DNA of 54,677 nucleotides from an uncultured Schlesneria sp. (GTDB lineage Bacteria; Planctomycetota; Planctomycetia; Planctomycetales; Planctomycetaceae), in the NCBI GenBank assembly GCA_903834925.1, contig CAILLA010000269.1, forward strand, positions 1-54,677, written 5' to 3'. A program made the position numbers and the translations under genes. Positions 25,091 to 36,200 of this stretch are shown here, one piece after another (position 1 is the first letter of the stretch; each line of letters begins with the position of its first letter). The notes under the pieces were generated by a model that saw nothing but the letters and a program-made list of their open reading frames with translations, searched no databases and was not told where the DNA came from.

Positions 25091-28000
25091 TTGTTTGATG
25101 TCCTGCCTGAACGTCCGACAGCAGACGAGACGCGACCGTCGCACACGGCAACACCACAGTCAGTTCCGTCCCCGACCGCTCCCCACGAGACGATTACATC
25201 TTCTGCATCTTCATTTGTGGAGGTTTCCGGCCCCGAAGCCGCCTTCGCCGTAACGATCGCCAGCGGCGAAAAGGGGAAATCCCGCGACATCCTGGCAGCA
25301 ATCCGCACGCTCAAAGCCATCGAGCAAGAACAGCGGCTCGCGACTTCTCAAGAAAAACAGGTACTTGCCCGTTTTGGGGGCTTCGGTCCCGTTGCCCTCT
25401 CGATCTTTCCTGAACCCGTCAGCGGCAGATTCAAAGATGCAGGCTGGCAGGCACTGGGGGAGGAACTCAAATCACTCCTCACGCCAGACGAATACGACAG
25501 CGTCAAGCGAACGACCTTCAACGCTTTTTACACTTCGCCGACCGTCATCTCCGCCATCCATCAAGCCATTCATCAACTGGGGATACCCAGCAATTCCACG
25601 ATCCTCGAACCGGGTTGTGGTATTGGCAACTTTCTGAGCTATAGCAAGCCAGATCAGCGATTCATTGGCGTGGAACTCGACTCTATCTCCGGGCGCATCG
25701 CCCGTGCCATCCACCCCGAACACGATATTCGCATCGAGAATTTTCGCGATTCCAAACTGCCCGAGAACAGCATTGATGCCGTCGTGGGTAATGTACCCTT
25801 CGCCGACCTCAAGCTCGACTACCACGGCCAGAAGCTTTCGCTGCACGACTACTTCTTTGCCAAGTCCGTTGACGCCCTGAAGTCGGGTGGTGTCCTGGCA
25901 CTGGTCACTTCCCATTTCACACTCGATAAGCAGAACGCTGCGATCCGCGAATTTCTCGGCTCCAAAGCCGACTTCGTGGGAGCGATCCGGTTACCCTCCT
26001 CCGCCTTCAAGCGAGAAGGAACCGCCGTGGTGACCGACATCGTCTTTCTTCGTAAGCGCGGCAACGGCGAGCCAACACATCATGTCGATCCCGACTGGCT
26101 CGGCATCGCCCCGCTGGAGATCGATGGCGCAGAGGTTCCTGTCAATCGCTACTTCTTAAACCATCCTGAAATGGTGCTTGGGCAATGGTCCCGCATGGAT
26201 ACGCTCTATGGCAGCGAGGGATTCAGCGTCGTTAGTAATGGCGACCTGCAAACACAACTCCAGCAAGCCCTTGGCCATCTCCCGAAATTCGAGCCGATTC
26301 AGGCATCAAAAAATCAACCGATCCCGGCCCCCGCCTTCGTCCCGCCACCACAGCAACGTCATATCCGCGAGGGAAGCTTCTTCGTCGGTGACAACAACAT
26401 CATTCATCAACTGCAAGACGGGCAAGGAATTCCTGTTGTTTATGGCGGAGCCACACTGAAGTCGAATGGCACGCTGGTCGGCAAACGCTTAGCCGCCTTG
26501 CTCGGCCTGCGTGACCGTGCCCGCCGCGTGCTGCAATCCCAGAACGAAGGCTGGCCCGAGGTGAATCGCGATGAGTCACGTCGGGAACTGGGTCGTGCCT
26601 ACGATCAGTTTGTGGCCACGTATGGCCCGATCAATAAGACGACGTTGAGCGAGACGTCCGATGGCACCACCATCCGGCGGATGCCCAACATTGTGAAATT
26701 CCGCGAAGACCCAGACGCCATGCTGGTCATGTCCCTGGAGAACTACGACGAAGTCACAGGAAAGGCGACGAAAGCCGCCATCATGGTGAAGGACGTGGTT
26801 GGCAAAACTCCCCCCGTCACGCATGTCCGTACTGCCGAAGAAGGATTACTTGTGTCTCTGAATCAACGGGGCATCGTGGACCTGTCATACATTGCTACCC
26901 TCTATGGTAAACAAGAACAGCAAATCATTGCCGAACTGGGAGATTTGATTTTTCATGATCCCGATTCGAAAACTTGGGAGACCGCTGATGCGTATCTCTC
27001 GGGAAATGTCAGGCATAAGCTAACATTCGCTGAGCAGGCTGGCTCCGAATACCGCTGCAATGTGGAAGCATTGCAAGACGTGCAACCGGACGATGTTCTC
27101 CCCGGTGATATCGACGCGAATCTCGGCGCACCTTGGATACCCGAGCGGGATATTCAAGCCTTCGCTGCCAATCTGTTTAAGGTCGATCCATCCTCGATAC
27201 CCGTGGCTCACCTGAAGAAAGATGCCGTCTGGAGCATCGAGCCAAGCTACGCCGCCAAAGCATCGGTAGCTGCAACCTCCGAATTCGGTACACCTCGTGC
27301 GAACGGAACTGGGCTTCTCGAACTTGCCTTGAATATGAAGACGCCGACGATTTACGACATCATTGATGACGGCGACCGCGAACAGAGGGTGGTCAACCAG
27401 GAAGCCACACTGGCTGCTCGTGAAAAACAAAAGCTCATCAAGGAGCGGTTCCGATCGTGGGTATTTTCCGATCCCGAACGCACCGAGCGGTTAGTGAGGA
27501 TTTACAACGACACCTACAACAACCTGCGTCCCCGACTCTTCGATGGTTCGCATCTCGATTTTCCCGGCATGAATCAAGCGTTGACACTTCGGCCCCATCA
27601 GCACGACGCGGTTTGGCGGGGGATGAGTTCCGGCAACACGTTGCTGGCCCATGTCGTCGGGGCGGGAAAGACGTTCACGATGGCCGCGACCGGCATGAAG
27701 ATGAAGCAGGCGAGCCTGATCAAGAAACCAATGTACGTGGTCCCCAACCACTTACTTGAACAGTTCTCCCGTGAATTCATGCAGCTTTATCCAAACGCCA
27801 AGCTGCTCGTTGCCGCCAAGGAAGACCTCACGAAAGATCGTCGGAAATTCCTCACTGCCAAGATCGCCAGCGGCGAGTGGGATGGAATCATCGTCACACA
27901 CAGCAGCTTTGAACGGATCGGCATGTCACGAGACTATCAGGAGAAATTCCTTCTGGAGCAGATCAGCGAATACGACGAGTTGCTCCGCGAACATGCTGGC

Positions 28001-30313
28001 GCGAGGGGAACCAACCGCAACCTCATAAAAACCATCGAGAAACAAAAAGCGGCTCGGGCGGAACGCCTGAAAAACCTGCTGGCCGAGAAAAAGAAGGATG
28101 ACGGCTTGGTGTTTGATGAACTCGGTGTCGATCACGTTTTCATCGACGAGGCCCACTACTTTAAGAACCTGGAAACGCCCACCAAGATGGAACGCGTCGC
28201 TGGCATTCAGACCGGCGGTAGCGAACGGGCATTCGACGTTTACATGAAAGCCCGCTACCTCGACGAGCAACACGCCGGACATGGGGTGACATTCGCGACC
28301 GGCACGCCCATCAGCAACACGATGGTCGAAATGTACACGATGCAACGTTTTCTCGACCCCGAGGGATTGCGAAGCCGAGGACTCGAACATTTCGACGCCT
28401 GGGCGGCCACCTTCGGTGAAGTCGTGGACACGATGGAGATTTCCCCGGACGGCGCTGGCCTCCGACCGAGAAGTCGGTTTGCTCGCTTTACCAACCTGCC
28501 GGAACTTCAACAAATGTTCCGGGCTTTTTCCGATGTGCAGACCGCCGAAATGCTGAACCTGCCACGCCCCACCCTCGAAACCGGTAAACCGATCATCGTG
28601 GCCTGCCCGATGTCCGACGAACAACACAGTCTTCAGCAGGAGTTGGTCCGCCGGTACGAGCGAATCCGATCTGAGAAAGTTGACCCAAGAGAAGATAACG
28701 CGCTGGCGATCACCACTGACGGACGAAAACTGGCGACCGACGCAAGGATGCTTTCAGCCACAGCACCCGACTTCCCGGAATCGAAAGTGAACCGTCTCGT
28801 CGGAAACGTCGTGTCCACCTGGAAACGCACCGCTGCGACACGCGGCACACAGATGATCTTTTGCGACATGGGTGTCAACCCGACACCCTGGGGTTACGCG
28901 CCCTACGAGGAGATCATCAAGAAACTGGTCGCCCACGGCATTCCTCGTGAGCAAATCGCCGCCATTGGCGACGCCGAATCCGACGCCAAGAAACAGGCAC
29001 TCTTCGAGAAAGTTCGGAACGGTTCGGTACGGGTGTTAATCGGTAGTACGCAAAAGATGGGCACAGGCACGAACGTGCAGAAACGCCTCGCGGCCCTGCA
29101 TCATGCCGACGCTCCCTGGAAACCGGCCGAGGTCGAACAACGCGACGGTCGAATTCTCCGCCAGGGGAACGAAAACGAAGAGGTGGCCATTTATCGCTAC
29201 GTCACCGAAGGCTCATTCGACGCTTACATGTGGCAGGCACTCGAAACGAAGGCGAGATTTATTTCGCAAGTCATGACCGGCGACAATGCCGCCCGCCGTG
29301 CCGAAGACATCGGCAGCCAGGAACTCTCCTACGCCGAAGTTAAAGCGATTGCGTCGGGCAATCCGGCGGTACTGACACTTGCGGAGGCGGACGCCGAACT
29401 GCAACGCCTCACCTTGCTTAAGAAGAACCATCTCGACGAACAATACGTCGCCCGTCGCAGCGTGCGAGATTTGCCAGGCACTATCGCAGGCTTGTCCGAA
29501 CGGCTGTCAAAACTCTCAGCGGACGACGCCACCACAAACACTCATACCACCGACCGTATCACAATCGGCAGTCGAACATACCCACGCGAAGACATCCCCG
29601 ATATTCTCGGCGGTAAGCTCGACGGCTTGCCAAAGAATGTCCGCGAGACAACCCGAGTTACACTTGGCATTTACCGGGGGCTGCGTTTTGGCCTCGTGCT
29701 TCACACGCAATTCCCGCCCGACGTCTACCTCGAAGGCCGCACCACAAGCCATACGTTGCTTTCGAGGGAACACCAAGGACCGCGTGCCGTCCTGAACGCT
29801 TTGGAAAGACTGGCCAATACATATGGCTTGGACTGTGATCGAGTCCGACAAGACCTCGCCATCGCGGAATCGCAACTCCGAGACTATCAGGCACGGCTCA
29901 GGAATCCGTTCACTCTTGATGCCTACTTGTCCGAACTGACGGCCTTGCGTGACCAACTCAAGGCAGGCTTGTCCGGCCACTCCCAAGAGAATGGTAAAGA
30001 AAAGAGTCCAAGCGTTTCTGAATTGGCCGATCGTATCAAAGCACTTAAGGCCGCAAGCAGTACCGAGGCTATGCCGCAGCGAGTGAGGCAGAAGCTTTCG
30101 ACCGCCGAAGAACCCATCACTGCCCGCATCCGCCGTCGAACGGAACCGCCCCCTCCATCAATTTCACAGAACGTGTCGGATGACCAACAAGAAATGAGGA
30201 CAGTTTCTCCGAAGCCATCCATTGAGAATTCATCCCCTAACCCGCCATTTACGTTCCAAGAACGAATTGTGATGGAACGACATCGCAAAGACATAGAACC
30301 CAGTGTGTTGTGA
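25091..30313 (+). CDS. Giant methylase-helicase (N12-class adenine methylase plus SF2 helicase)
   Basis: About 1740 residues combine two enzymes. An adenine methyltransferase domain shows ILEPGCGIGNF (~170) and NVPF (~234) as catalytic motif. A Snf2/DEAD-type helicase shows GAGKT (~856), DEAH in FIDEAHYFKN (~1018), TGTPISNT and RDGRILRQGNE (~1353). A coiled C-terminal tail follows. Related proteins on plasmids and phages are linked to antirestriction or DNA modification during transfer. The start is uncertain: TTG at 25091 lies after AAGGGG just past the preceding gene; the frame is open back to 24629, which would add 154 disordered residues overlapping that gene. Confidence 0.85.
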   Translation: MFDVLPERPTADETRPSHTATPQSVPSPTAPHETITSSASSFVEVSGPEAAFAVTIASGEKGKSRDILAAIRTLKAIEQEQRLATSQEKQVLARFGGFGPVALSIFPEPVSGRFKDAGWQALGEELKSLLTPDEYDSVKRTTFNAFYTSPTVISAIHQAIHQLGIPSNSTILEPGCGIGNFLSYSKPDQRFIGVELDSISGRIARAIHPEHDIRIENFRDSKLPENSIDAVVGNVPFADLKLDYHGQKLSLHDYFFAKSVDALKSGGVLALVTSHFTLDKQNAAIREFLGSKADFVGAIRLPSSAFKREGTAVVTDIVFLRKRGNGEPTHHVDPDWLGIAPLEIDGAEVPVNRYFLNHPEMVLGQWSRMDTLYGSEGFSVVSNGDLQTQLQQALGHLPKFEPIQASKNQPIPAPAFVPPPQQRHIREGSFFVGDNNIIHQLQDGQGIPVVYGGATLKSNGTLVGKRLAALLGLRDRARRVLQSQNEGWPEVNRDESRRELGRAYDQFVATYGPINKTTLSETSDGTTIRRMPNIVKFREDPDAMLVMSLENYDEVTGKATKAAIMVKDVVGKTPPVTHVRTAEEGLLVSLNQRGIVDLSYIATLYGKQEQQIIAELGDLIFHDPDSKTWETADAYLSGNVRHKLTFAEQAGSEYRCNVEALQDVQPDDVLPGDIDANLGAPWIPERDIQAFAANLFKVDPSSIPVAHLKKDAVWSIEPSYAAKASVAATSEFGTPRANGTGLLELALNMKTPTIYDIIDDGDREQRVVNQEATLAAREKQKLIKERFRSWVFSDPERTERLVRIYNDTYNNLRPRLFDGSHLDFPGMNQALTLRPHQHDAVWRGMSSGNTLLAHVVGAGKTFTMAATGMKMKQASLIKKPMYVVPNHLLEQFSREFMQLYPNAKLLVAAKEDLTKDRRKFLTAKIASGEWDGIIVTHSSFERIGMSRDYQEKFLLEQISEYDELLREHAGARGTNRNLIKTIEKQKAARAERLKNLLAEKKKDDGLVFDELGVDHVFIDEAHYFKNLETPTKMERVAGIQTGGSERAFDVYMKARYLDEQHAGHGVTFATGTPISNTMVEMYTMQRFLDPEGLRSRGLEHFDAWAATFGEVVDTMEISPDGAGLRPRSRFARFTNLPELQQMFRAFSDVQTAEMLNLPRPTLETGKPIIVACPMSDEQHSLQQELVRRYERIRSEKVDPREDNALAITTDGRKLATDARMLSATAPDFPESKVNRLVGNVVSTWKRTAATRGTQMIFCDMGVNPTPWGYAPYEEIIKKLVAHGIPREQIAAIGDAESDAKKQALFEKVRNGSVRVLIGSTQKMGTGTNVQKRLAALHHADAPWKPAEVEQRDGRILRQGNENEEVAIYRYVTEGSFDAYMWQALETKARFISQVMTGDNAARRAEDIGSQELSYAEVKAIASGNPAVLTLAEADAELQRLTLLKKNHLDEQYVARRSVRDLPGTIAGLSERLSKLSADDATTNTHTTDRITIGSRTYPREDIPDILGGKLDGLPKNVRETTRVTLGIYRGLRFGLVLHTQFPPDVYLEGRTTSHTLLSREHQGPRAVLNALERLANTYGLDCDRVRQDLAIAESQLRDYQARLRNPFTLDAYLSELTALRDQLKAGLSGHSQENGKEKSPSVSELADRIKALKAASSTEAMPQRVRQKLSTAEEPITARIRRRTEPPPPSISQNVSDDQQEMRTVSPKPSIENSSPNPPFTFQERIVMERHRKDIEPSVL

Positions 30314-30542
30314 ATCTCGGTTGCGAAATCCTTGGTCGACTGCCATACCCGTCCGTTCAGTTAGGCAGGTGGCCCTTTGCCCAACAGCAATATACTCCAA
30401 AACGAATGGTCCGCGCATGCAAAATGCGGAGCGTCTGACAGAATTGGCTAACTACGTCACGAACCAAAGCTTTCCCGACACAACTCACAATAGTGCAAGT
30501 CTGCGTAAGGCCACAATTTCCAAAATAACTCTCTATTGGCAG

Positions 30543-30566
30543 TGATCGTTCATGCACGAACGATCA
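30543..30566. terminator. Stem-loop between convergent genes
   Basis: TGATCGTTC and GAACGATCA form a perfect 9-bp stem with a 6-nt loop. It lies between the end of the methylase-helicase (30313, plus) and the end of the FHA kinase (30596, minus). It may terminate either strand; no T run is obvious. Confidence 0.4.
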
Positions 30567-30595
30567 TTCCAAGATCGCTTCGATGTCTTCGATTG

Positions 30596-32191
30596 TTATT
30601 TCAAGAATGGGCGAAGCGAATATCGCATTTCTGAGGCGGAGGCAAAACGCTTGTCAGCGGTCTTTTCCAGGGCGCGATGCACAACTCGCGCGAGTGGTTC
30701 CGGGATCGCCGGGTTATGTTGTCGGATCGGCGTTGGTGGGTCTTCAAGGATTGCCAGAAATTTGCAAGGATGCCCCTCAATTGGAATTGGCTCATGACCG
30801 GTCAGCATCCAATACAACGTGGCTGCCGCCGAATAAATATCGCATGTTGGTTTCGCTTCGCGTGAGTTCAAGAACTGGTCCGGTGACATAAATGGCAGCG
30901 AACCCAATACATCCCCGTCACGCGTCACCTGGCTCATTCCTGCTGTTGTGTACTGTTTTGCCAAGCCAAAATCAGCCAGCTTTGCCAACAGTTTGTTTTC
31001 CTTCTTGACGATCAGAATATTCCCCGGCTTCACGTCTCGATGAACGAGCGATCTCGCATGTGCGTACTCAAGAGCGCCCAGAATTTGCGACATCAGCGCG
31101 CAGGCGATGCGGATTCGCTTCTCGGAGGTGTATCGAGAAACGAGACGAGGCCAAGAGATGGAGTGAACATACTCAAGAGCCAGGAACACATTTCTTCCAA
31201 CAGCGCCCATGTCGAGCAAGCGGATAATATGCGGATGCTGCAACTGATTCAGCACCGAGGCTTCGCGCAGGAACGCTTGAATCGCGTTTTCATCGGAATG
31301 CGCAGCTGGCGAGAGCATCTTAACAGCACACAACTCTTGATCAGACAACCGGCTTGCACGATAGACGATTCCCAAATCCCCCTCGCCAATTTTCTTGTGA
31401 AACTCGTATCCGGGAGGAGCAATCGGTAAACCGGACTCCACCGGAGCCAAGTTCTTTTGAACAGCATTCTGCCTTGATGGAACTGGCAATCCACGTTCAA
31501 TGTCTGGCGGATTTGGAGCGTCAGTGATTAGAGTCTGATCGGCGAGGTCCGTCGCGGATGCCTTGGGATCGAATATCGAAACCACCATTTTCGTACGTCC
31601 ACCAGAAATCACGTCACCATCTCGCAAGAATCGCTCCTTGACGCGTTCTCCGTTGATGAATGTTCCGTTGCGACTGTTCAGGTCCATCAAGAAGCATGTC
31701 GGCGGATTCACTTCGATGCGAAAATGATGACGCGAAAAATGCAGATCCTTTTCCAGACGAAGCTGCGCTTTTGTCAGTCTTCCCGCGAACAAGGTGTCGT
31801 GCTCTTCAAAAGTAAATCCTGTCCCTGCATGCGGACCTTCGATCACACGAAAGGTTACGCGGGCGTTTCTTTCCAGTGACTGCAATTCAACGGGCGTTTT
31901 AAATTCATCTTCTGCCGGACGGTCGGTAGACGCTCGATCGTCGATGACACTGACGTTTAATTCCGTGGTCTTTGGGACCGATTGAGGAACAGGAACCTGG
32001 CTGCAAATCAGTTCTTGTTGCAAACCTTGGAGCGCATCGAGTAACTGAGCCCGCTCGTCTACTTGGAAGCGGGACAAGTATTCCTCCACTCGTGGGCCAG
32101 CCCCCTTGCGCCATGATTCTTCAAATTGATCACACGCCGTATCGATCCGACGAAGAAGGTCAACTGGCAATTTTGGGGGTTGATTTTTCAT
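30596..32191 (-). CDS. FHA-domain Ser/Thr protein kinase
   Basis: This 531-residue cytoplasmic kinase has three parts. An N-terminal ~60-residue helical segment (LLRRIDTACDQFEESWR) is common in planctomycete kinases. An FHA phosphothreonine-binding domain (~110-205) has SRHHF and NSRNGTFINGE. A complete Hanks-type kinase domain (~265-531) has GEGDLG, VK, HRDVKPGN and DFG. All catalytic residues are present and there is no transmembrane helix. It lies 184 bp downstream of an ECF sigma gene on the same strand and opposite a second, membrane kinase. A cascade in which its FHA binds the phosphorylated partner is an inference. Confidence 0.92.
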   Translation of the reverse strand: MKNQPPKLPVDLLRRIDTACDQFEESWRKGAGPRVEEYLSRFQVDERAQLLDALQGLQQELICSQVPVPQSVPKTTELNVSVIDDRASTDRPAEDEFKTPVELQSLERNARVTFRVIEGPHAGTGFTFEEHDTLFAGRLTKAQLRLEKDLHFSRHHFRIEVNPPTCFLMDLNSRNGTFINGERVKERFLRDGDVISGGRTKMVVSIFDPKASATDLADQTLITDAPNPPDIERGLPVPSRQNAVQKNLAPVESGLPIAPPGYEFHKKIGEGDLGIVYRASRLSDQELCAVKMLSPAAHSDENAIQAFLREASVLNQLQHPHIIRLLDMGAVGRNVFLALEYVHSISWPRLVSRYTSEKRIRIACALMSQILGALEYAHARSLVHRDVKPGNILIVKKENKLLAKLADFGLAKQYTTAGMSQVTRDGDVLGSLPFMSPDQFLNSREAKPTCDIYSAAATLYWMLTGHEPIPIEGHPCKFLAILEDPPTPIRQHNPAIPEPLARVVHRALEKTADKRFASASEMRYSLRPFLK

Positions 32192-32375
32192 GGTGGAGTG
32201 GATTCGTTATCGCCAGATAGAAATAAACTCTAGTATGGGAACGCTGTCCGAGTTTGCAGATGTTTGTTTTGTCTGCCGTCCGTCTGAGGCTGGTTGGAAC
32301 GGCAATTCTGGAACGTTCGCTTGGTCATCCCATCCAGTACATGCCGAACGAGTCATGTTCCCCGACAAGAAAATT

Positions 32376-33041
32376 TCATGCCTTCCAAGATTCTACTTCC
32401 TGCTCCCAGACGGCCCTGACCAGTTGTAATTTTCGCTCGACCTTGCGTTCCGTACATTCAAACTGTTCTGCGATTTCGCGGTTTTTATGACCCATCAGAC
32501 GCAGCAATGCAAACGATCGCAATTCTGGGTCGAGCATTTCCAGAAGTTCTGCACAAACAAGGTCAAGACCTTCTGACGAATTGGGATCTGGAGCGTTTTC
32601 CACCGGATGCCCTGTGACAACTTGACCTCCGCCCCGCTTCTTCGCACGTTCTTTTTCCTGCATTTTGATCGCCTTGCGAACCGTGAACAAACCGAGGACG
32701 TTCCACAAGTCATCACGATCCATTTCATGCTGGAATCCGCCGTTGTCCACATGTTCCCAAAAGCTAATCATTGCGCTTTGCAAGGCATCCTCGGCATCGG
32801 CAACACGTTGAACTCGGCCGCGAAGAGTAGAGTTGGCGAGAGCTAGGAGTCGGGGCCAGAACCGGGAAATCAGTTGATTCAGCGAATCAGAACTCCCCTG
32901 CCGCCATTGCTGGTAGAGGATCGTGATCGAACCCGATGCGTCATCAGGCGGCATTTCGGAGTCATCCATTGAAGCACTCGAGTGAATCTTTTTCAATAAA
33001 GTATCGTGGTCAACTACGATAGTATACAATTCCTTCACCAT
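32376..33041 (-). CDS. ECF-type RNA polymerase sigma factor
   Basis: A 221-residue (or ~197 if it starts at 32969) sigma-70 family factor with only regions 2 and 4. Region 2 is WRQGSSDSLNQLISRFWPRL through ADAEDALQSAMISFW; region 4 is LLRLMGHKNREIAEQFECTE with a recognition helix. No anti-sigma gene adjoins it, but planctomycete ECF factors are often controlled by Ser/Thr kinases instead. It is divergent from the kinase-LRR gene at 33228, with a 186-bp shared control region. Start choice is open; neither ATG has a clear ribosome binding site. Confidence 0.9.
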   Translation of the reverse strand: MVKELYTIVVDHDTLLKKIHSSASMDDSEMPPDDASGSITILYQQWRQGSSDSLNQLISRFWPRLLALANSTLRGRVQRVADAEDALQSAMISFWEHVDNGGFQHEMDRDDLWNVLGLFTVRKAIKMQEKERAKKRGGGQVVTGHPVENAPDPNSSEGLDLVCAELLEMLDPELRSFALLRLMGHKNREIAEQFECTERKVERKLQLVRAVWEQEVESWKA

Positions 33042-33227
33042 GAACAGCCAATTTGAAGAATCTCGGAATTTCCTAAAATGGAGTGTCGGGAGCCAGCTCT
33101 AATTTCGCCTTTACAAGCACGAGGCAAGCAGCATGGACGCACTTTTCCGTGATCTTCGGACAAGCGTAAGCAGGGAAAAGTACAAAAAACCAAACGCGAA
33201 TCGAACCCCCGATCGGACTCCGACCAA

Positions 33228-36200
33228 ATGGCTGAATCCCCCAAACGCCGTGCCGATCTCTCCCAATCCGAAGCATCGCATTCACAAGCAGACAACTCAA
33301 AAGTCACGAAACCAGTCCAGCCAGCAAGTCCTCCCACTTCCGAAACGGCTCGGGCTGCCGATTCGGTTCCCGCACCGATTGGACCGTTTGCGACGTTGCC
33401 GATGCGGTTCGGGCGGTATGAGATCCGGAAGGAACTTGGGCGCGGCCAGATGGGGGCCGTCTATCTCGCGAAAGATGTCGAACTTGATCGGCTGGTGGCG
33501 CTCAAGGTGGCTCGAATTTCGGCGTCTGGGTCGGCCAAGATCCTGAAGCGAATGGAGGTTGAAGCCAAAGCTGCCGCCAAGATCGATCATCCATTGATCT
33601 GCAAGGTTTACGACGCAGGGGAAATCGACGGGATTCGGTTCATCGCGTTGCAGTACATAGAAGGCGAAAACCTTAAGCAGTATATGAAACGGGTTGGCAG
33701 CAAGCGGCCTGCGGAAGAGGCAGTCAGGCTCGTACTGCAAATTCTTCGAGCACTTGAGGCTGCTCATGCACAGGGTGTGATTCACCGGGATTTGAAGCCT
33801 GAAAATGTGATGCTAAACAAGAACCGCGACCCGGTCATCATGGATTTTGGTCTGGCTCGGCGAACGATCGCATCATCGAATGCCGGACTGACTCAAGGGA
33901 TGATTGTCGGTACGGCGGCCTATATGTCTCCCGAACAGACGACGGGGAAAGCGGAAGAGATCGATCACCGAAGTGACATTTATGCTGTCGGCGTGATGCT
34001 TTTCGAGATGCTGACGGGCGAATGGCCATTTACGGGCGGTATGTTTGAAGTGATGGGCAAGAAGTGTGTCCAAGAACCACCATCGCCGCTCAATATTGAT
34101 TCAACATTGAATCCAAAGTTGGCGGCGGTGTGTCACAAGATGATCGCCAAAAATAAGGTTGATCGATTCGTTGCATGCGCAGAAGTGATTATCGCAATTG
34201 AGTCGGTTAATTCGAGTACGGAGTCTCCGATTCAGGCGAAGGATGAATCTGCCAAAACAGAGTCACCTTTTTCATTCGACTTCACGAATGAACCGCAGGC
34301 CGCACTTTCGAACCGCAAAGCATCGAAGAGCGTCAGCAAGAAAAATGGTGTTCTTCATAAGCCCACATTCGATGTATTCACATTCGCGACACGTTACTGG
34401 ACTGGCGCGACACCTGTAGTGCGTCGGGCGGCTCTCGTTGGCGCTGGAGCATGCTTGCTAGTCCTGGCTGTGATCTTGTTTTTCCCGACTCCGCATGGCG
34501 TCGTAAAGATCGAAATCGATGACCCGACGCTCAAAGTGAAGTTTCAGGGGTCGACGATCACGGTTGACAACGATAATCAACCGATCCATGTGACGGCGAC
34601 AGCGCGTCACACTCTGGAAGTTTTGCAGAACAACGTCACGGTTGAATCGGCCACGCGCGAACTGACACTGAAGAAGGGCGAGTCGCGGATTTTGAAGGTG
34701 ACCCTTCTCGATGGAAAAATTATAGTTGTGGACGGTGACAGCCCCTCGGTCGCCCCGCTTCAAAAAACGCTGGAGCGCATTCTCGACGGTCCTATTGTAT
34801 TGGAACCCGTTGTACCGCCGGTTGACCGAAGTCAAAACGTTGAATTGTCGCGAGACGCGCCGCTAACCATAGGGTTTGAAACACCGGCTTTCCAGCGATG
34901 GACGAATGAGGTTGCAGCGTTGCCCGCTGAAAAACAAGTGGAAGCCGTAAGCAAGAAATTGCAGGAACTCAATCCGGGTTTCGATGGGAAATTGTTTGGA
35001 ATCGAGATGACGGGCACGCCCAAGATCGAAAATGGCCACGTTAAGACGATGTGCTTTTTCGCGGATGACATCATTGATATTTCACCGGTGCGTGTGTTGA
35101 AAGAATTGGACAGTCTATGGTGCAATGGCAGCTCAACAGGTAAAGGCAAAGTCAGCGACCTTTCGCCACTCAAAGGAATGAAATTACGGCAACTAAGATG
35201 TATACACACTCAAGTGTCGGACCTTTCGCCGCTCGGTGAGATGACCTCACTGGATTATCTACACGTCTCAGACACAAAGGTTTCCAATCTCTCGCCGCTT
35301 GAAGGATTGCGATTGGGTACTTTCCACTGCGGCGGAACGCCGATCAAAGATTTGACGCCGTTGAAGGGAATTCCGTTGCATGCACTAAGTATTGACCGCT
35401 CGCAGGTCTCCGATTTATCGCCGCTCAAAGGTTTGAAATTGAGATATATTGACTTCGGAGCAACCCAAGTAGCTGATCTTTCACCTTTAAATGACATGCC
35501 TCTTGTGGAGGTGCGTTTCGGCGGCACGCCTGTGTTCAATCTATCGCCGCTACGAGAGATGCGATCACTTAAAGTCATTCGTTGCCCGGCGACAACGGTC
35601 GCAGATCTTTCACCACTTAAAGGACTCAATCTGTCGGTCGTGGACATCTGGAAAACCGCCGTCTCTGACCTTTCGCCACTCCGGGAAATGAAACTAACTT
35701 ATTTGGACATTTATAATACCAAGGTATCAGACCTATCGCCTCTCCAAGGGCAGCCGTTGGCAATCCTGCGTTGTCGCGAAACTGCCGTCTCCGATCTCTC
35801 GCCGCTTCGAGGAATGCCACTGACGGAAATAACCCTCGCGTCCAAGAATATCGACATTGGGATGGATGTACTTCGACCGATGGAAACCCTCAAGACAATC
35901 AAGGTGAATGATAAACATATGTCGCCCGATGAGTTCTGGAAGCGGTATGACGCTGGCGAGTTTGGCAAACCGGCGGGCGGACATGTACTTAAAATGCGCG
36001 AAGCGTCAGCGGTTGAACAACCTCGAGAAAATAGCTGGAAGATTCTGTTCAATTCCAAAAATCTGACCGGATGGACGGTTGATGGTGGGACATCGAGTCA
36101 ATGGAGTGTCGAGGGAGGCGAGATTGTCGGGCGATCTCAGTCCTATAAAACCCGATGCTATGTTCTTGCGGACGGTCAGTATGCCGATTACGTGATGCGA

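Noticed and set aside
27926..28627. Minus-strand open frame of 233 codons inside the methylase-helicase
   Set aside because: It is opposite conserved helicase motifs and is a shadow of that gene.
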